A stretch of DNA of 64,000 nucleotides from Cellulomonas fimi (GTDB taxonomy: Bacteria; Actinomycetota; Actinomycetes; Actinomycetales; Cellulomonadaceae). Where the stretch lies: contig NZ_JAPESW010000003.1 in the NCBI RefSeq assembly GCF_028527925.1, forward strand, positions 142,855 to 206,854, in the 5' to 3' direction. The notes beneath the pieces were generated by a model. That model made no database searches. It was not told the origin of the DNA and saw only the letters and a program-made list of their open reading frames with translations. The position numbers and the translations under genes are program-made. This document shows, one piece after another, positions 1-7,406 of the stretch; the first letter of the stretch is position 1; the number at the start of each line of letters is the position of its first letter.

Positions 1-1
1 C

Positions 2-535
2 GCCGCGAAGCTGCTGCACCCCGACCGGCCCGTCGTCGCGCTCGCCGGAGACGGCGCGATGCAGATGAACGGCATCAACGAGCTCGTCACCGTCGCCGCG
101 CGCTGGCGGGACTGGGCGGACCCGCGGTTCGTCGTGCTCGTGCTGCACAACGGCGACCTGGCCGAGGTGTCGTGGGAGCAGCGCGAGATGGAGGGCGACC
201 CGCGGTTCCCGACGTCGCAGACGGTCCCCGCCTTCCCGTACGCGGGGTACGCGGAGCTGCTCGGCCTGCGCGGCATGCGGGTCGACGACCCGGACGACCT
301 CGACGACGTCTGGCGTGCCGCCCTGTCCGCCGACCGGCCGTGCGTCGTCGAGGCAATCGTCGACCGGGACACCCCGCTCCTGCCGCCGCGCGTGCCCGCG
401 GAGAAGGTCGCGCAGATGCACCGCGGCCTCGCGCAGGAGCCCGACGCCGGTGCGGCCAGGGCGGCCCTCGACGCGCAGCGGGCGGACGAGGCCGGCGACG
501 ACCCGGCGGGCCTGTCCGCGGAGCACGCGGACTAG
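2..535 (+). CDS. Thiamine-diphosphate-dependent enzyme, C-terminal part (partial)
   Basis: The gene enters from the left edge, so only about the last 177 residues are present. The visible part starts AAKLLHPDRPVVALAGDGAMQMNGINEL and continues to VVLVLHNGDL: this is the GDG...N motif that binds thiamine diphosphate and Mg2+ in the acetolactate synthase/pyruvate oxidase superfamily. The stretch VSWEQREMEGDPRFPTSQ followed by FPYAGYAELLGLRG resembles the acetolactate-synthase-like 'thiamine pyrophosphate-requiring protein' (YdaP/pyruvate oxidase) group from memory. The substrate cannot be told from this domain alone. The acidic, Ala-rich tail after RVPAEKVAQM is variable in such proteins. TAG stop at 533-535; a hairpin lies 55 bases downstream. 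Confidence 0.85.
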   Translation, partial: AAKLLHPDRPVVALAGDGAMQMNGINELVTVAARWRDWADPRFVVLVLHNGDLAEVSWEQREMEGDPRFPTSQTVPAFPYAGYAELLGLRGMRVDDPDDLDDVWRAALSADRPCVVEAIVDRDTPLLPPRVPAEKVAQMHRGLAQEPDAGAARAALDAQRADEAGDDPAGLSAEHAD

Positions 536-589
536 CGGCGCGGATCCGAGCGGCGTCCGGAGGGCGCGCGGACCCGGTCGAGGAGAGGC

Positions 590-609
590 GGCCGGGCGGG
601 CGCCCGGCC
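590..609. terminator. GC-rich hairpin between convergent genes
   Basis: GGCCGGGC (590-597) pairs with GCCCGGCC (602-609) around a 4-base loop, with partial extension outside. There is no U-tract, which is usual for actinobacterial terminators. It lies right after the stop of the short minus-strand gene (614) and downstream of the gene ending at 535, so it could serve both directions. Confidence 0.5.
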
Positions 610-613
610 TCCG

Positions 614-703
614 TCAGAGCTGCCGACGCACGCCCGCCTCGTGCGCCACCTCGCCGACCTCCTCGTCGACCGGCGCCGTCATGACGGAGCTGTCCGTGCT
701 CAT
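614..703 (-). CDS. Possible small protein, 29 aa
   Basis: A 29-codon reading frame starts at ATG 703-701, preceded by GGGGAGG five bases upstream, which is a near-ideal Shine-Dalgarno. The peptide begins MSTDSSVMTAPVDEE and ends HEAGVRRQL; it is acidic in the middle and has no hydrophobic segment. A hairpin follows directly after the stop. The frame stays open upstream to 823, but the strong ribosome site favours the short form. No homologue is recognised and no function is proposed. It is listed because ribosome site, stop and terminator fit together; it could still be chance. Confidence 0.4.
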   Translation of the reverse strand: MSTDSSVMTAPVDEEVGEVAHEAGVRRQL

Positions 704-882
704 GGGAACCTCCCCGGGCGGTCGTCGCCCGCACGCCGGAGCAGCCTCAGTGAACGACCGTGCGGCCAGGGTCGCAATCGGACCGGGGCACCGGGCGCGT
801 CCCTTTCGGGCGGTTGACCCCATCGGGTGGGCGTCGCGCGAACCGCTGCCGCGGGCCGCACCGGACCCCTATCGTCCGCAGC

Positions 883-3108
883 ATGCTCCCCCGCCCGCGC
901 GTCGCCGTCCTCGTCGCCACCGCCCTTGCGCTCGTCGTGGTCCCCGCGGTCCCGTCGGCCGCGGCCGGCCCGGTGACGGCGATCACGATGCAGGCGGACC
1001 CCGGCACGTGGACGTACGAGCGGATGAACGCCGTCTTCGACTCGGGCCTGACCGTGGAGGTCCGCGAGGCCGCGACCCGCGACAACGTGACCGTCCGCAC
1101 CGACCCTGCGCGGACGCCCGACGGGCTGGTCCAGATCCAGGCGAGCCCGGGTGCGCCGCGCCTCGCGGTCGGTTCCTACGCCATCGGTGGGCCGTTCGAC
1201 GCGACCCTGCCGTACGTCATGACGTGGTTCGGGCCCGACACCTGCATGGGCGGCACCGGCACCCTCGACGTGCTCGCCCTCACGCGCGACGCGTCGGTGG
1301 CGCTGACGAGCCTCGCGGCCGACGTCACGCGCAGCGCGTGCCCGGCCCCCGCGTCGAGCGGCCACTGGTCGCTCCGCTGGAACTCGACCGTGCCGTACCA
1401 GCACACCGCCACGACCAGCCTCGACGTGGGCGAGCTCGTCGGTGGTCGCAGCGTCGACGGGACGGTCACGGTCACCAACGCCGGCACCGGGTCGCAGACC
1501 TACGGCGCGTCGGAGATCCCCGTGGGCAACCCGGAGTACGCGGGCATCGCGACGGTCGTCTCCGACGGCTGCGCGGGCCGCACGCTGGCGCCGCGCCAGA
1601 ACTGCACGCTGACCGTGCGCTTCGTCTCCGACGGGGAGCACCACTTCCGGGGGTACGTCCGGACGCCCGACCAGACGGCGCGGGGCGTCACGCTCACGCG
1701 GGTGCAGATGGAGGCGCTGCCCGTGCCGCCGGTCCCGGTCGTCGTGCCGCGGGCGCTGCGCGGCGAGATCCAGCTCACCTCCTCCACGCAGGCGCAGAAG
1801 TTCCGGGTGCTGCGCGCGTCCGCGGGGGAGCCGGAGCACGAGGTGGCGCACGACGTCGCGATGCCGTGGACCGACACGGCCGTCACCGGGGGCGTCCGCT
1901 ACACGTACCGGGTCCGCGCGGTGAACGGTGACGTCGCGAGCGAGCCGAGCCCGCCGCTGACCGTGATGGCGCTGCTGCCCGCGGAGGGCAACGACGGCGA
2001 GCTCGTCCCGATCGACCCGGTGCGGGTGCTCGACACCCGGTCCGGTCTGGGCGCACCCGCCGGGAAGCTCGGTGCGGGCAAGGTCCTGACGTTCGACCCG
2101 GCGCTCGGCGACGCGATCCCGCGGACCGGGGTGTCGGCGGTGCTGCTCAACGTCACCGGGACCGAGCCGACGCAGGCGACGCACGTGCGCGTCTGGCCCG
2201 CGGGCGACCCGCTGCCGGACACGTCGTCGCTCAACCTGGTCCCGGGTCAGAGCCGACCCAACCAGGTCGTCGTGCCGCTCGGCGACGACGGGCGCGTCGC
2301 GCTGCACAACAACGCGGGCGCGACGCACCTGCTCGTGGACGTCCAGGGCTTCTACTCGACGGCCGACGGCGAGGACGGCGGCGGGTACCACCCGGTGGCG
2401 ACGACCCGCATCCTCGACACCCGCGAGCCGGACTGGGACGGCGGCGTCTACCCGCTGGGTCCCGGCGAGGAGATCTGGGTGCCGGTCGACGACCTGCTGG
2501 GCCGCTCGCCGACGGCGGTCGACGTGAACCTGACGGTCACGCAGCCGACGCAGGCAGGGCACGTCGTCGCGTGGGCGGGCGACACCGACGCCCCGGGCGT
2601 GTCGAACGTCAACTACGCGCCCGGCCAGACGGTCCCGAACCACGCGGTCGTCCCGGTCTCCTTCGACGGGGCGTGGCCGGGCTTCGCGCTGCGGAACAAC
2701 ACGACCGGGACGGCGCACGTGCTCGTCGACCTGCAGGGCTGGTACGACGACGGGACCGCGACCGACGGCCTGCGGTTCCGGCCGTCGACGACCACGCGCG
2801 TGGCGGACACGCGGGCGGGCGGACGTGCCGTCGCCGCCGGTCAGACGCTCGTGGTGCCGTCGTCGGCCCTCCCGGCGGCCGTCGCGCACGTCGTCAACGC
2901 GACGGCGACGCAGTCGAGCGGGCCCGGCCACCTCGTGGCGTGGAGCGGCGACGGCTCCGTGCCGGGGACGTCCGTCGTGAACTTCGCGCGCGGCGAGGAC
3001 TCCCCGAACCTGGCGACCGTCGCGACGGGTGCCGACGGTCGGATCGCGGTCACGGCGGGCTCGTCGTCCGTGCACGTCATCGTCGACCACCTCGGCGTCT
3101 TCTACTGA
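883..3108 (+). CDS. Secreted protein with three RxLDTR-type repeats
   Basis: 741 residues from ATG 883. It starts with a Sec signal peptide (MLPRPRVAVLVATALALVV, cleavage near SAAAG), so it is exported. The middle (about residues 200-330) has a choice-of-anchor-like beta domain (GTVTVTNAGTGSQTYG..., then C..L.P..NCTLTVRF), followed by a short fibronectin-like piece (YTYRVRAVNGDVAS). The C-terminal ~370 residues are three tandem copies of a module opening with RVLDTRSG / RILDTRE / RVADTRAG and closing with LLVDVQGFY / VLVDLQGWY / VIVDHLGVFY. This repeat is known from actinobacterial secreted and cell-surface proteins, including some amidases; its ligand is uncertain. No catalytic domain was found, so the role is unknown, perhaps cell-wall or carbohydrate binding. 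A longer in-frame start at 760 lacks a signal peptide and was rejected. Confidence 0.8.
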   Translation: MLPRPRVAVLVATALALVVVPAVPSAAAGPVTAITMQADPGTWTYERMNAVFDSGLTVEVREAATRDNVTVRTDPARTPDGLVQIQASPGAPRLAVGSYAIGGPFDATLPYVMTWFGPDTCMGGTGTLDVLALTRDASVALTSLAADVTRSACPAPASSGHWSLRWNSTVPYQHTATTSLDVGELVGGRSVDGTVTVTNAGTGSQTYGASEIPVGNPEYAGIATVVSDGCAGRTLAPRQNCTLTVRFVSDGEHHFRGYVRTPDQTARGVTLTRVQMEALPVPPVPVVVPRALRGEIQLTSSTQAQKFRVLRASAGEPEHEVAHDVAMPWTDTAVTGGVRYTYRVRAVNGDVASEPSPPLTVMALLPAEGNDGELVPIDPVRVLDTRSGLGAPAGKLGAGKVLTFDPALGDAIPRTGVSAVLLNVTGTEPTQATHVRVWPAGDPLPDTSSLNLVPGQSRPNQVVVPLGDDGRVALHNNAGATHLLVDVQGFYSTADGEDGGGYHPVATTRILDTREPDWDGGVYPLGPGEEIWVPVDDLLGRSPTAVDVNLTVTQPTQAGHVVAWAGDTDAPGVSNVNYAPGQTVPNHAVVPVSFDGAWPGFALRNNTTGTAHVLVDLQGWYDDGTATDGLRFRPSTTTRVADTRAGGRAVAAGQTLVVPSSALPAAVAHVVNATATQSSGPGHLVAWSGDGSVPGTSVVNFARGEDSPNLATVATGADGRIAVTAGSSSVHVIVDHLGVFY

Positions 3109-3146
3109 CGTCGCCCCACCGCGCGCCCGACGACCGGTCAGCACCC

Positions 3147-3176
3147 TTGACCCGGCACTTGTTTTTTGCAAGTGTA
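3147..3176 (+). promoter_or_regulatory. Promoter with palindromic operator for the VOC-HxlR pair
   Basis: TTGACC (3147-3152) is a good -35 hexamer. The inverted repeat CACTTG (3156-3161)-N7-CAAGTG (3169-3174) fills the -35/-10 spacer and runs into the -10 region (AGTGTA, 3171-3176, with an 18-base spacer). A protein bound here would block RNA polymerase. The obvious candidate is the HxlR-family regulator encoded second in the operon (3659-4300); this is inferred from position. Confidence 0.6.
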
Positions 3177-3218
3177 GCTGTCGTCCGCACCGCACCGCGC
3201 CGCACGAGGGGAAGCACC

Positions 3219-3653
3219 ATGACCGCGATGTTCGTCAACCTGCCGGTGACCGACCTGGAGCGTGCGAAGGGCTTCTACACGGCGCTCGGCTTCACCATCA
3301 ACCCGATGTTCACCGACCACAACGCCGCCTGCGTCGTCGTCGAGGAGGACCACAGCGCGTTCATGCTCCTCACGCGCGAGTACTTCCAGACGTTCACGGA
3401 CCTGCCGCTCGGCGACCCGGCGGTGAGCCCGTCGGTGTCGACCGCGATCTTCCTCGACAGCCGCCAGGCGGTCGACGCGACCGCCGCCGCCGGACTGGCC
3501 GCGGGAGGCACCGAGCCGCGCCCCGCGTCCGACTACGGCTTCATGTACCAGCGCGGGCTCACCGACCCCGACGGCAACGTCCTCGAGTTCGGCTGGATGG
3601 ACCCGGCGGCCGCCGCTCAGGGCCCCGACGCGGTCGCGAGCCAGCAGGCCTGA
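3219..3653 (+). CDS. VOC superfamily (glyoxalase-like) protein
   Basis: 144 residues. It begins MTAMFVNLPVTDLERAKGFY, the first beta strand and helix of a vicinal-oxygen-chelate module, and ends with LTDPDGNVLEFGWMDP, the second half of the fold with the usual metal-ligand Glu. Length fits a single two-module VOC protein of the type often called glyoxalase/bleomycin-resistance family. Substrate unknown. ATG 3219 follows GAGGGGAAG. The HxlR regulator starts 5 bases after its stop, and a palindrome overlies the shared promoter, so the pair is probably a self-regulated operon answering a small toxic compound (inference). Confidence 0.88.
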   Translation: MTAMFVNLPVTDLERAKGFYTALGFTINPMFTDHNAACVVVEEDHSAFMLLTREYFQTFTDLPLGDPAVSPSVSTAIFLDSRQAVDATAAAGLAAGGTEPRPASDYGFMYQRGLTDPDGNVLEFGWMDPAAAAQGPDAVASQQA

Positions 3654-3658
3654 GGCCG

Positions 3659-4300
3659 ATGGCCGCACGCGACTACGGGCAGTACTGCGGGATCACGCGC
3701 GCCCTCGAGCTGGTCGGTGAACGGTGGGCGCTGCTCCTCGTCCGCGACCTGCTCGTCGGGCCACGCCGCTACGGCGAGCTCGCCGCGGGGCTCCCCCGCA
3801 TCCCGAGCAACGTCCTCGCGGCCCGGCTCAAGGAGCTGCAGGCGGCCGGCATCATCCGTCGCGCACCCCGGTCGCGCGTCATCGTCTACGAGCTCACGCC
3901 GTACGGCCGCGAGCTCGAACCCGTCGTCCTCGCGCTCGGGGCGTGGGGCTTCAAGGCGATGGGCGATCCCCGCGAGGAGCAGGTCGTCACGCCCGACGCC
4001 CTGACGATGACGCTGCGCACCGCCTTCCGCCCGGAGGTCGCCGCGACGCTGCCGGCGACGGCCTACGCCGCCCACCTGGACGACGCCGGCCTGCTGATCC
4101 GGGTGGCCGGCCCGTCGCTCGACGTGACGCGCGGTGACGGGCCCGTCGACCTGGCGTTCACCGCCGGCCCCGACCTGCACCGGCTCATCTCCGGCGACCT
4201 CTCCCCCGACCGCGCCCTCACCACGGGCGCGGTCGAGGTGCTGCGCGGCCCCGGCGACCTGCTCGCCCGCTTCGCCACGACGTTCCACCTCGCCGCCTGA
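3659..4300 (+). CDS. HxlR-family winged-helix transcriptional regulator
   Basis: 213 residues. The N-terminal ~100 residues are a classic HxlR domain: YCGITRALELVGERWALLLVRDLLVGPRRYGELAAGLPRIPSNVLAARLKELQAAGII...YELTPYGRELEPVV. The extra ~110-residue C-terminal part (TLRTAFRPEVAATL...FHLAA) resembles the small SCP2-like ligand domain found in longer actinobacterial HxlR proteins. Starts at ATG 3659, five bases after the VOC stop. It probably represses its own operon through the palindrome at 3156-3174. The inducer is unknown. Confidence 0.9.
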   Translation: MAARDYGQYCGITRALELVGERWALLLVRDLLVGPRRYGELAAGLPRIPSNVLAARLKELQAAGIIRRAPRSRVIVYELTPYGRELEPVVLALGAWGFKAMGDPREEQVVTPDALTMTLRTAFRPEVAATLPATAYAAHLDDAGLLIRVAGPSLDVTRGDGPVDLAFTAGPDLHRLISGDLSPDRALTTGAVEVLRGPGDLLARFATTFHLAA

Positions 4301-4379
4301 CCGTCACGACGACGGGCGCCGTCCGGTGCGCAGCGGCGACGGCGCGTGCGGGCGCCCGCCCTTCCCGGCCGGCGCACGG

Positions 4380-4946
4380 TCACGAGTCGCCCGGTGACGT
4401 GCGCGTGAGTCGGTCGACGGCCAGCTCGACCTCGTCGCGGTCGCGCGGCTCGGTGTCGAGGGCGCGGTGGATCGTCAGGCCCTCGATCATCGCGTCGAGC
4501 AGCCGGGCCGTCGGCGGGTCGAAGTGCCGTTCGAGCGCGTGCCGGCTGCGGGCCATCCACGCGTGCGTCAGACGGCGGTAGCGCGGGTCGCGGGCGGCGA
4601 GCGTGTAGAGCTCGTGGGTCAGGACGAGCTCGTGCGGGTCGGTGAGGACGTCGACGGCGATCAGGTCGACGACGGCCCGTCGCGCCTCGTCGATCCCGTG
4701 GACCGTGGCCATCGCCGCCTCGAAGCGGTCGCTCATGCGCCGGGCGAAGCGCTCGAACGCCTCGACGAGCAGCGCGTCGACGCTGTCGAAGTGGTACGTG
4801 ATCGACCCGAGCGGCACGTCGGCCGCGGCGGCGACGCGACGCGTCGACGCCCCCGCGACCCCGACCTCCCCGACGACCTCGAGGCACGCCTCGACGATGC
4901 GGTCGCGCCGCTCGGGGTCGTGGCGGCGCGGCCGCCGCTCGGTCAC
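4380..4946 (-). CDS. TetR-family transcriptional regulator
   Basis: 188 residues. The N-terminal helix-turn-helix (RDRIVEACLEVVGEVGVAGASTRRVAAAADVPLGSITYHFDSVDALLVEAFE) is typical TetR; the remaining helices form the ligand and dimer domain (LTHELYTLAARDPRYRRLTHAWM resembles the YxLAAR segment of a common actinobacterial subgroup). The GTG start (4946-4944) overlaps the TGA of the upstream acetyltransferase as GTGA, indicating translational coupling. The palindrome at 5557-5576 in front of the operon is the likely operator (inference). Confidence 0.92.
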   Translation of the reverse strand: MTERRPRRHDPERRDRIVEACLEVVGEVGVAGASTRRVAAAADVPLGSITYHFDSVDALLVEAFERFARRMSDRFEAAMATVHGIDEARRAVVDLIAVDVLTDPHELVLTHELYTLAARDPRYRRLTHAWMARSRHALERHFDPPTARLLDAMIEGLTIHRALDTEPRDRDEVELAVDRLTRTSPGDS

Positions 4947-5548
4947 CGCGCCTCGTCCTGCGGGCCGATCTGCCGCACGACGCGTGCGGGGTTGCCGACC
5001 GCGACCACGTTCGCGGGCAGGTCGCGCACGACGACGGACCCCGCGCCGACGACGGTGTTGTCGCCGATCGTCACACCCGGGCAGACGATGACCCCGCCGC
5101 CGAGCCAGACGTTGTCGCCGAGGGTGATGGGCTTCGCCGCCTCGAGCTTGTCGCGGCGCGGCTGCGGGTCGACCGGGTGGGTCGGGGTGAGCAGCTGGAC
5201 GTTCGGGCCGATCTGGCAGTCCTCGCCGATCGTGATGGTCGCGACGTCGAGCGCGGTGAGGTTGTAGTTGACGAACGTGCGCGCGCCGATGTGGATGTTC
5301 TCGCCGTAGTCGACGAACAGCGGCGGCTTGACGTACGCGCCCTCGCCGAGGGAGCCGAGCAGCGCGACCAGGTGCTCGCGCGCGCCGGGCTCCCCCGCGG
5401 ACTCGGCGCGGTAGTAGGCGTCGGTCAGCCGGAACGCCTCGCGCGCGATGCGACCACTGTCGGGGTCGTCGGCGATGTAGAGATCGCCCGCGAGCATGCG
5501 CTCGCGGTTGGTGCGGGGGTCGCCGGCGAAGTAGTCAGGGGTCGTCAT
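4943..5548 (-). CDS. Sugar O-acetyltransferase, maltose/galactoside acetyltransferase type
   Basis: 201 residues. It transfers acetyl from acetyl-CoA to a hexose hydroxyl. The start MTTPDYFAGDPRTNRERMLAGDLYIADDPD matches the Maa N-terminal cap, and the body is a left-handed beta-helix of hexapeptide repeats: IHIGARTFVNYNLTALDVATITIGEDCQIGPNVQLLTPTHPVDP, then ITLGDNVWLGGGVIVCPGVTIGDNTVVGAGSVVVRDLP. The THPVDP segment contains the catalytic His typical of the family, and NPARVVRQI is the usual C-terminus. It is the first gene of a two-gene operon with a TetR regulator and reads away from the quinone-reductase-like gene at 5660. Confidence 0.93.
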   Translation of the reverse strand: MTTPDYFAGDPRTNRERMLAGDLYIADDPDSGRIAREAFRLTDAYYRAESAGEPGAREHLVALLGSLGEGAYVKPPLFVDYGENIHIGARTFVNYNLTALDVATITIGEDCQIGPNVQLLTPTHPVDPQPRRDKLEAAKPITLGDNVWLGGGVIVCPGVTIGDNTVVGAGSVVVRDLPANVVAVGNPARVVRQIGPQDEAR

Positions 5549-5556
5549 GCGGACGA

Positions 5557-5576
5557 TCGTACACAGATGTGTACGA
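5557..5576. promoter_or_regulatory. 20-bp palindromic operator upstream of the acetyltransferase-TetR operon
   Basis: TCGTACACA-GA-TGTGTACGA reads as a perfect inverted repeat (5557-5576) nine bases from the acetyltransferase start. A weaker second copy, ACAC-N3-GTGT, lies at 5581-5591. Position and symmetry fit a TetR operator that controls the minus-strand operon and possibly the divergent gene at 5660. Confidence 0.6.
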
Positions 5577-5659
5577 CTGAACACATCGTGTGCCCGGGCC
5601 GCTCGGCGCTCCGGTAGCGTCGCAGCGGACACGGCCCGGATGACGGCGGGGAGGACCGG

Positions 5660-6355
5660 ATGGCGGCAGGAGCGGCACCCGTCGGGGACACGCAGGCACA
5701 CGCCAGCGGCGACACGTCCGCACACGGTCCCGTCGTCGTGCTCGTGGTCGCGCACCCGCGACCCGACAGCCTCAACCACGCGCTCGCCCGCCGTCTCGGC
5801 GACGCCGTGGCCCGTGCGGGCGGGCGGCTCGTCGCCCACGACCTGCACGCCGAGGGCTTCGACCCGGTGCTGCGCGCCGAGGAGTCGTACGTCGTCGGGC
5901 GCGACCTGCACCTCGGCGGCCCGTCCGGCGACCCGCTGCTCGACCGGCACCGGGCGGACCTCGCGGTCGCCGACGCGCTCGTCGTCGTGCACCCGGTCTG
6001 GTGGGGCATGCCGCCCGCGATCCTCGCCGGCTGGCTCGACCGGGTCCTCGTGCCCGGCGTCGCGTACCGCCTGCCCGACGCGGGCGGGCTGCCGGAGCGG
6101 CTGCTCGCGATCCGGCGCCTGGTCGTCGTCAACACCACCGACACCCCGGCCGAGCGGGAGGCGACCGTGTTCGGCGACCCGCTCGCCGCGATCTGGGAGC
6201 GGTGCGTCGGCACCTACCTCGGCTCCGCCACGTCGCCGACGCTCGTCGAGCGGACGGTCCTCGCGTCGGTCAACGAGGTCGACGACGCGCAGCGCGCGCG
6301 CTGGCTCGACGAGATGGACGGCCTGGGCTCCCGGCTGGTCCGCGCCCTGGTCTGA
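5660..6355 (+). CDS. NAD(P)H quinone reductase-like flavodoxin-fold protein
   Basis: 231 residues. After a ~25-residue variable start comes VVVLVVAHPRPDSLNHALARRL, the FMN/FAD phosphate loop of the NQO1/MdaB family (HP-x-P-x-S). ADALVVVHPVWWGMPPAILAGWLDRVLVPGVAYRL is the second signature of this family, placing the substrate near the flavin. It would reduce quinones or similar electrophiles by two electrons. ATG 5660 follows GGGGAGGACC. It is divergent from the acetyltransferase/TetR operon, and the intervening 111 bases hold a strong palindrome, so it may be co-regulated. Confidence 0.88.
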   Translation: MAAGAAPVGDTQAHASGDTSAHGPVVVLVVAHPRPDSLNHALARRLGDAVARAGGRLVAHDLHAEGFDPVLRAEESYVVGRDLHLGGPSGDPLLDRHRADLAVADALVVVHPVWWGMPPAILAGWLDRVLVPGVAYRLPDAGGLPERLLAIRRLVVVNTTDTPAEREATVFGDPLAAIWERCVGTYLGSATSPTLVERTVLASVNEVDDAQRARWLDEMDGLGSRLVRALV

Positions 6356-6443
6356 CCCGGGACCCCGGGTGCGGGCCGGAACCGTGTCGCACCGAGGAGA
6401 AATGACGCCGACGGCCCGGACGCCGCCGTGCTGTCCTGGCCTC

Positions 6444-7223
6444 ATGGCGAACCGCGAGCGACCGGCCGGCGACGTCGACTACGAGCAGCACGGCGCGGGC
6501 TACGCACGCGTCCGCCGGCCGGACCCCCGCATCGCCGCCCGCGTGCACGCGGCGCTCGGCGACGCCCGGACGGTGGTCAACGTCGGGGCGGGAGCCGGGT
6601 CGTACGAGCCGGCCGACCGGTACGTCCTCGCGGTCGAGCCGTCGGCGGCGATGCGCGCCCAGCGACCGGCCGGCGCCGCACCGGCGCTCGACGCGACAGC
6701 CGAGCACCTGCCGTTCGACGACGCCGCCTTCGACGCCGCGATGGCGACGGTCACCGTGCACCAGTGGCGCGACGTCGAGCAGGGCCTGCGGGAGCTGCGC
6801 CGGGTGAGCCGCGGACCGGTCGTGCTGCTCACGTTCGACGCGGTCGCGCTGCAGGACTTCTGGCTCGCGGAGTACCTGCCCCACGTCTTCGCCGCCGAGC
6901 TGACGCGGTTCCCGTCGATCGACCGGCTCGTCGCCTGCCTCGGGGAAGGCAGCGCCCACGTCCGCGTCGACCCCGTCGCCGTGCCGTGGGACTGCGTCGA
7001 CGGGTTCGGGGAGGCGTTCTACGGGCGACCCGAGGAGCTCCTGCGGCCCGAGGTCCGCCGGGCGACGTCGGGGATCGCGCTCGCCGACGCCGACGCGGCC
7101 CGTCGCGGCCTCGACCGGCTCGCACGCGACCTCGCGAGCGGCGCGTGGGACGAGCGGCACGGGCACCTGCGCGGGTTGCCCGAGCGGGTGGGGGCGCTCC
7201 GCCTCGTCGTGGCCGACGCCTGA
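6444..7223 (+). CDS. Class I SAM-dependent methyltransferase
   Basis: 259 residues. TVVNVGAGAGSYEPADRYVLAVEPSAAM is the SAM-binding motif I and II region (GAGAGSYE). LDATAEHLPFDDAAFDAAMATVTVHQWRDVEQGLRELRRVSRGPVVLLTFD is the methyltransferase_11 core. The C-terminal half is typical of uncharacterised actinobacterial relatives, so the acceptor is unknown. Start at ATG 6444; no strong Shine-Dalgarno, and the transcript may have a short leader. Cytosolic, apparently monocistronic. Confidence 0.88.
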   Translation: MANRERPAGDVDYEQHGAGYARVRRPDPRIAARVHAALGDARTVVNVGAGAGSYEPADRYVLAVEPSAAMRAQRPAGAAPALDATAEHLPFDDAAFDAAMATVTVHQWRDVEQGLRELRRVSRGPVVLLTFDAVALQDFWLAEYLPHVFAAELTRFPSIDRLVACLGEGSAHVRVDPVAVPWDCVDGFGEAFYGRPEELLRPEVRRATSGIALADADAARRGLDRLARDLASGAWDERHGHLRGLPERVGALRLVVADA

Positions 7224-7261
7224 CGGGCAGGGCCCTCGCGGCTTGTCTCTACACCGGTGAA

Positions 7262-7269
7262 AAACGATT
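7262..7269. promoter_or_regulatory. Candidate LacI/GalR-type operator core before the CBM2 esterase
   Basis: AAACGATT matches the AAnCGnTT core of LacI/GalR-family operators, but the flanks are only weakly symmetric. It lies 138 bases before the CBM2 esterase start in an otherwise empty 183-base gap. It is reported because related cores occur before the GH5 (16175) and GH11 (34184) genes. Confidence 0.3.
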
Positions 7270-7406
7270 CGGACGCGCGATCGTCCGCACTCCGGGTCGA
7301 CAGCGCACCGAGCGGGTCGCGATGGTGGATCAGCACGTCATCGCCCCGTCGCGCACGCTCCCCGCACCGGCCTCGCGCGCGCCCGGGGCCTGAGAAGGGA
7401 TGTGGG

